From NCBI GenBank assembly GCA_001799045.1, contig MGRY01000132.1, positions 1-14,687 of the forward strand: DNA of 14,687 nucleotides, written 5' to 3'. Source of the DNA: Deltaproteobacteria bacterium RIFCSPLOWO2_02_56_12. GTDB taxonomy: Bacteria > Desulfobacterota > Binatia > UBA9968. A program made the position numbers and the translations under genes. Below, in pieces: positions 13,595 through 14,687 of this stretch. Numbering within the stretch: the first letter of the stretch is position 1; every line of letters starts with the position of its first letter. Under the pieces are notes generated by a model. It did not search any database. It was not told where the DNA came from and saw only the letters and a program-made list of their open reading frames with translations.

Positions 13595-14687
13595 ATGAAA
13601 GAGAAAAAAATTTTAAAACTGTTCGGTATGTTTGGTCTAGCCCTGGCGCTTGTAGGCCTGGGTTATTGGTGGGGACAAAGCGACAACAACGGCGTCCACG
13701 CGAATCCCTCTACGCGCCAGTCCATGGCTGGAATGGAAGGAATGGAGGCCGCAGGTGTCCAGGAGATGGCCTCTGGATCGGTTAATGTGAGTCCTGAAAA
13801 GCAGCAGCTTGTAGGCATCAGGACCGCCCCGGCCGAGTTCCGCCCTTTGACCAAGAAGATCAGGACCGTAGGGATCGTCACCTACGATGAGACCAAGGTC
13901 GCCCAAGTCTTCACCAAGGTGGAGGGTTGGATCGAAAAACTCTTCGTTAACTACACCGGCAAGCTGGTGGAGAAGGGGCAACCCCTGTTCACCCTTTACA
14001 GCCCTGATTTAATCGCGACGCAGGACGAATATCTGCTTGCGCTCCAGGCGAAAGAATCTCTCGTCTCCAGCTCTCTCCAGGAGATCCGCGCGGGATCAGC
14101 CTCCCTTTTGGAAACGACACGCCGGCGCCTCAGCCTCTGGGATATTTCCGATGAGCAGATCGCGGAGCTGCAAAAAAGCCGTCAGCCTAAAAAAAACCTT
14201 ACCTTCTTCTCACCCTCGAGCGGCTTCGTGATTAAGAAGGACGCCTTCCAGGGTATGAAGGTCATGCCGGATAAAGAGCTCTATACCATCACTGATCTTT
14301 CCACCGTCTGGGTAAATGCGGATATTTACGAGTTTGAGCTACCCAACGTCCGCGTAGGACAGACAGCCACGATTACCCTATCTTATTTTCCGAACCGGCC
14401 TTTCACCGGACGCGTTTCTTGGATCTCTCCGGTTCTTGACGAGAAGACCCGAACGACAAAGGTGAGGCTCGAGTTCTCGAATCCCGACTTCAGCCTCAAG
14501 CCGGAGATGTACGCCAATGTCGAGATTAATGTGGACACGGGCAAGGGGTTGACCATTCCCGATGAGGCAGTCTTGGATTCCGGCCTAAGAAAGATGGTTT
14601 TCCTGGATAAGGGTGAAGGCCGCTTCCAGCCCGCGGAGGTGAGGCTCGGCGGGAAATTCGACGGTTACTACGAGGTGCTTTCCGGAC
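13595..14687 (+). CDS. cusB: CusB-type RND efflux periplasmic adaptor, C-terminus beyond window
   Basis: 364 codons to the right edge, open throughout. The N-terminal membrane anchor or signal is at about 8-26 (ILKLFGMFGLALALVGLGY). A Met-rich stretch follows (Met 44, 47, 50 and 58 in SMAGMEGMEAAGVQEM), comparable to the Cu(I)/Ag(I)-binding methionines at the N-terminus of E. coli CusB. The barrel-sandwich segment VFTKVEGWIEKLFVNYTGK (105-123) with LYSPDLIATQDEYLLAL is diagnostic of CusB. The beta-barrel region TDLSTVWVNADIYEFEL (233-249) and the TLSYFPNRPFTGRVSWISP segment follow. Shine-Dalgarno AGGAG is well placed before the ATG. The CusA-like pump gene is expected just downstream, outside the window. 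Copper/silver specificity is inferred from the methionines; cobalt-zinc-cadmium (CzcB) is less likely. Confidence 0.9.
   Translation, partial: MKEKKILKLFGMFGLALALVGLGYWWGQSDNNGVHANPSTRQSMAGMEGMEAAGVQEMASGSVNVSPEKQQLVGIRTAPAEFRPLTKKIRTVGIVTYDETKVAQVFTKVEGWIEKLFVNYTGKLVEKGQPLFTLYSPDLIATQDEYLLALQAKESLVSSSLQEIRAGSASLLETTRRRLSLWDISDEQIAELQKSRQPKKNLTFFSPSSGFVIKKDAFQGMKVMPDKELYTITDLSTVWVNADIYEFELPNVRVGQTATITLSYFPNRPFTGRVSWISPVLDEKTRTTKVRLEFSNPDFSLKPEMYANVEINVDTGKGLTIPDEAVLDSGLRKMVFLDKGEGRFQPAEVRLGGKFDGYYEVLSG

Overview
The window looks like a chromosomal segment of an uncultured Gram-negative bacterium with anaerobic or facultative metabolism, of the Desulfobacterota/NC10/Binatota type. This placement is inferred from content only: outer-membrane efflux parts, molybdopterin enzymes, radical SAM proteins and sigma-54-type promoters. 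Base composition is moderately GC-rich. No RNA genes, CRISPR arrays, insertion sequences or phage genes were seen.

Left part (1-6457, minus strand). Two tandem genes encode cytoplasmic, single-subunit molybdopterin oxidoreductases of the DMSO-reductase superfamily, about 84% identical by hand count. The second (A) runs off the left edge. They are preceded by a substrate-binding-fold protein without a signal peptide (NMT1/TauA-like). A MoaD/ThiS-like sulfur carrier ending in Gly-Gly sits between the two enzyme genes. Transcription order is SBP-fold protein, enzyme B, MoaD-like, enzyme A. The leader of B keeps the last codons of a MoaD-type tail, a scar of the duplication, next to a palindromic repeat.

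Middle (6415-8302). A 442-base divergent region separates the SBP-fold gene from a plus-strand cobalamin-type radical SAM gene. Both sides carry near-consensus sigma-54 (-24/-12) elements (TGGCAT-N5-TTGC), and a third such element precedes the MoaD-like gene. The Mo enzymes, their sulfur carrier, the SBP-fold protein and the radical SAM enzyme therefore look like one co-regulated module. I cannot assign its substrate or reaction, and this is the most interesting part of the window.

Right-middle (8490-11461, minus strand). A polytopic membrane protein with conserved histidines (NnrS-like at best), a hemerythrin-domain protein and an AhbD/NirJ-like radical SAM/SPASM protein lie in a row. This hints at a heme, nitric oxide or oxygen related unit.

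Right (11771-14687, plus strand). A small membrane-anchored Cys-containing protein is followed by a CusC/TolC-type outer membrane factor and a CusB-type periplasmic adaptor with a Met-rich N-terminus, cut by the window edge. This is the start of a Cus-like Cu(I)/Ag(I) RND efflux operon; the pump gene (cusA-like) would lie just beyond the edge.
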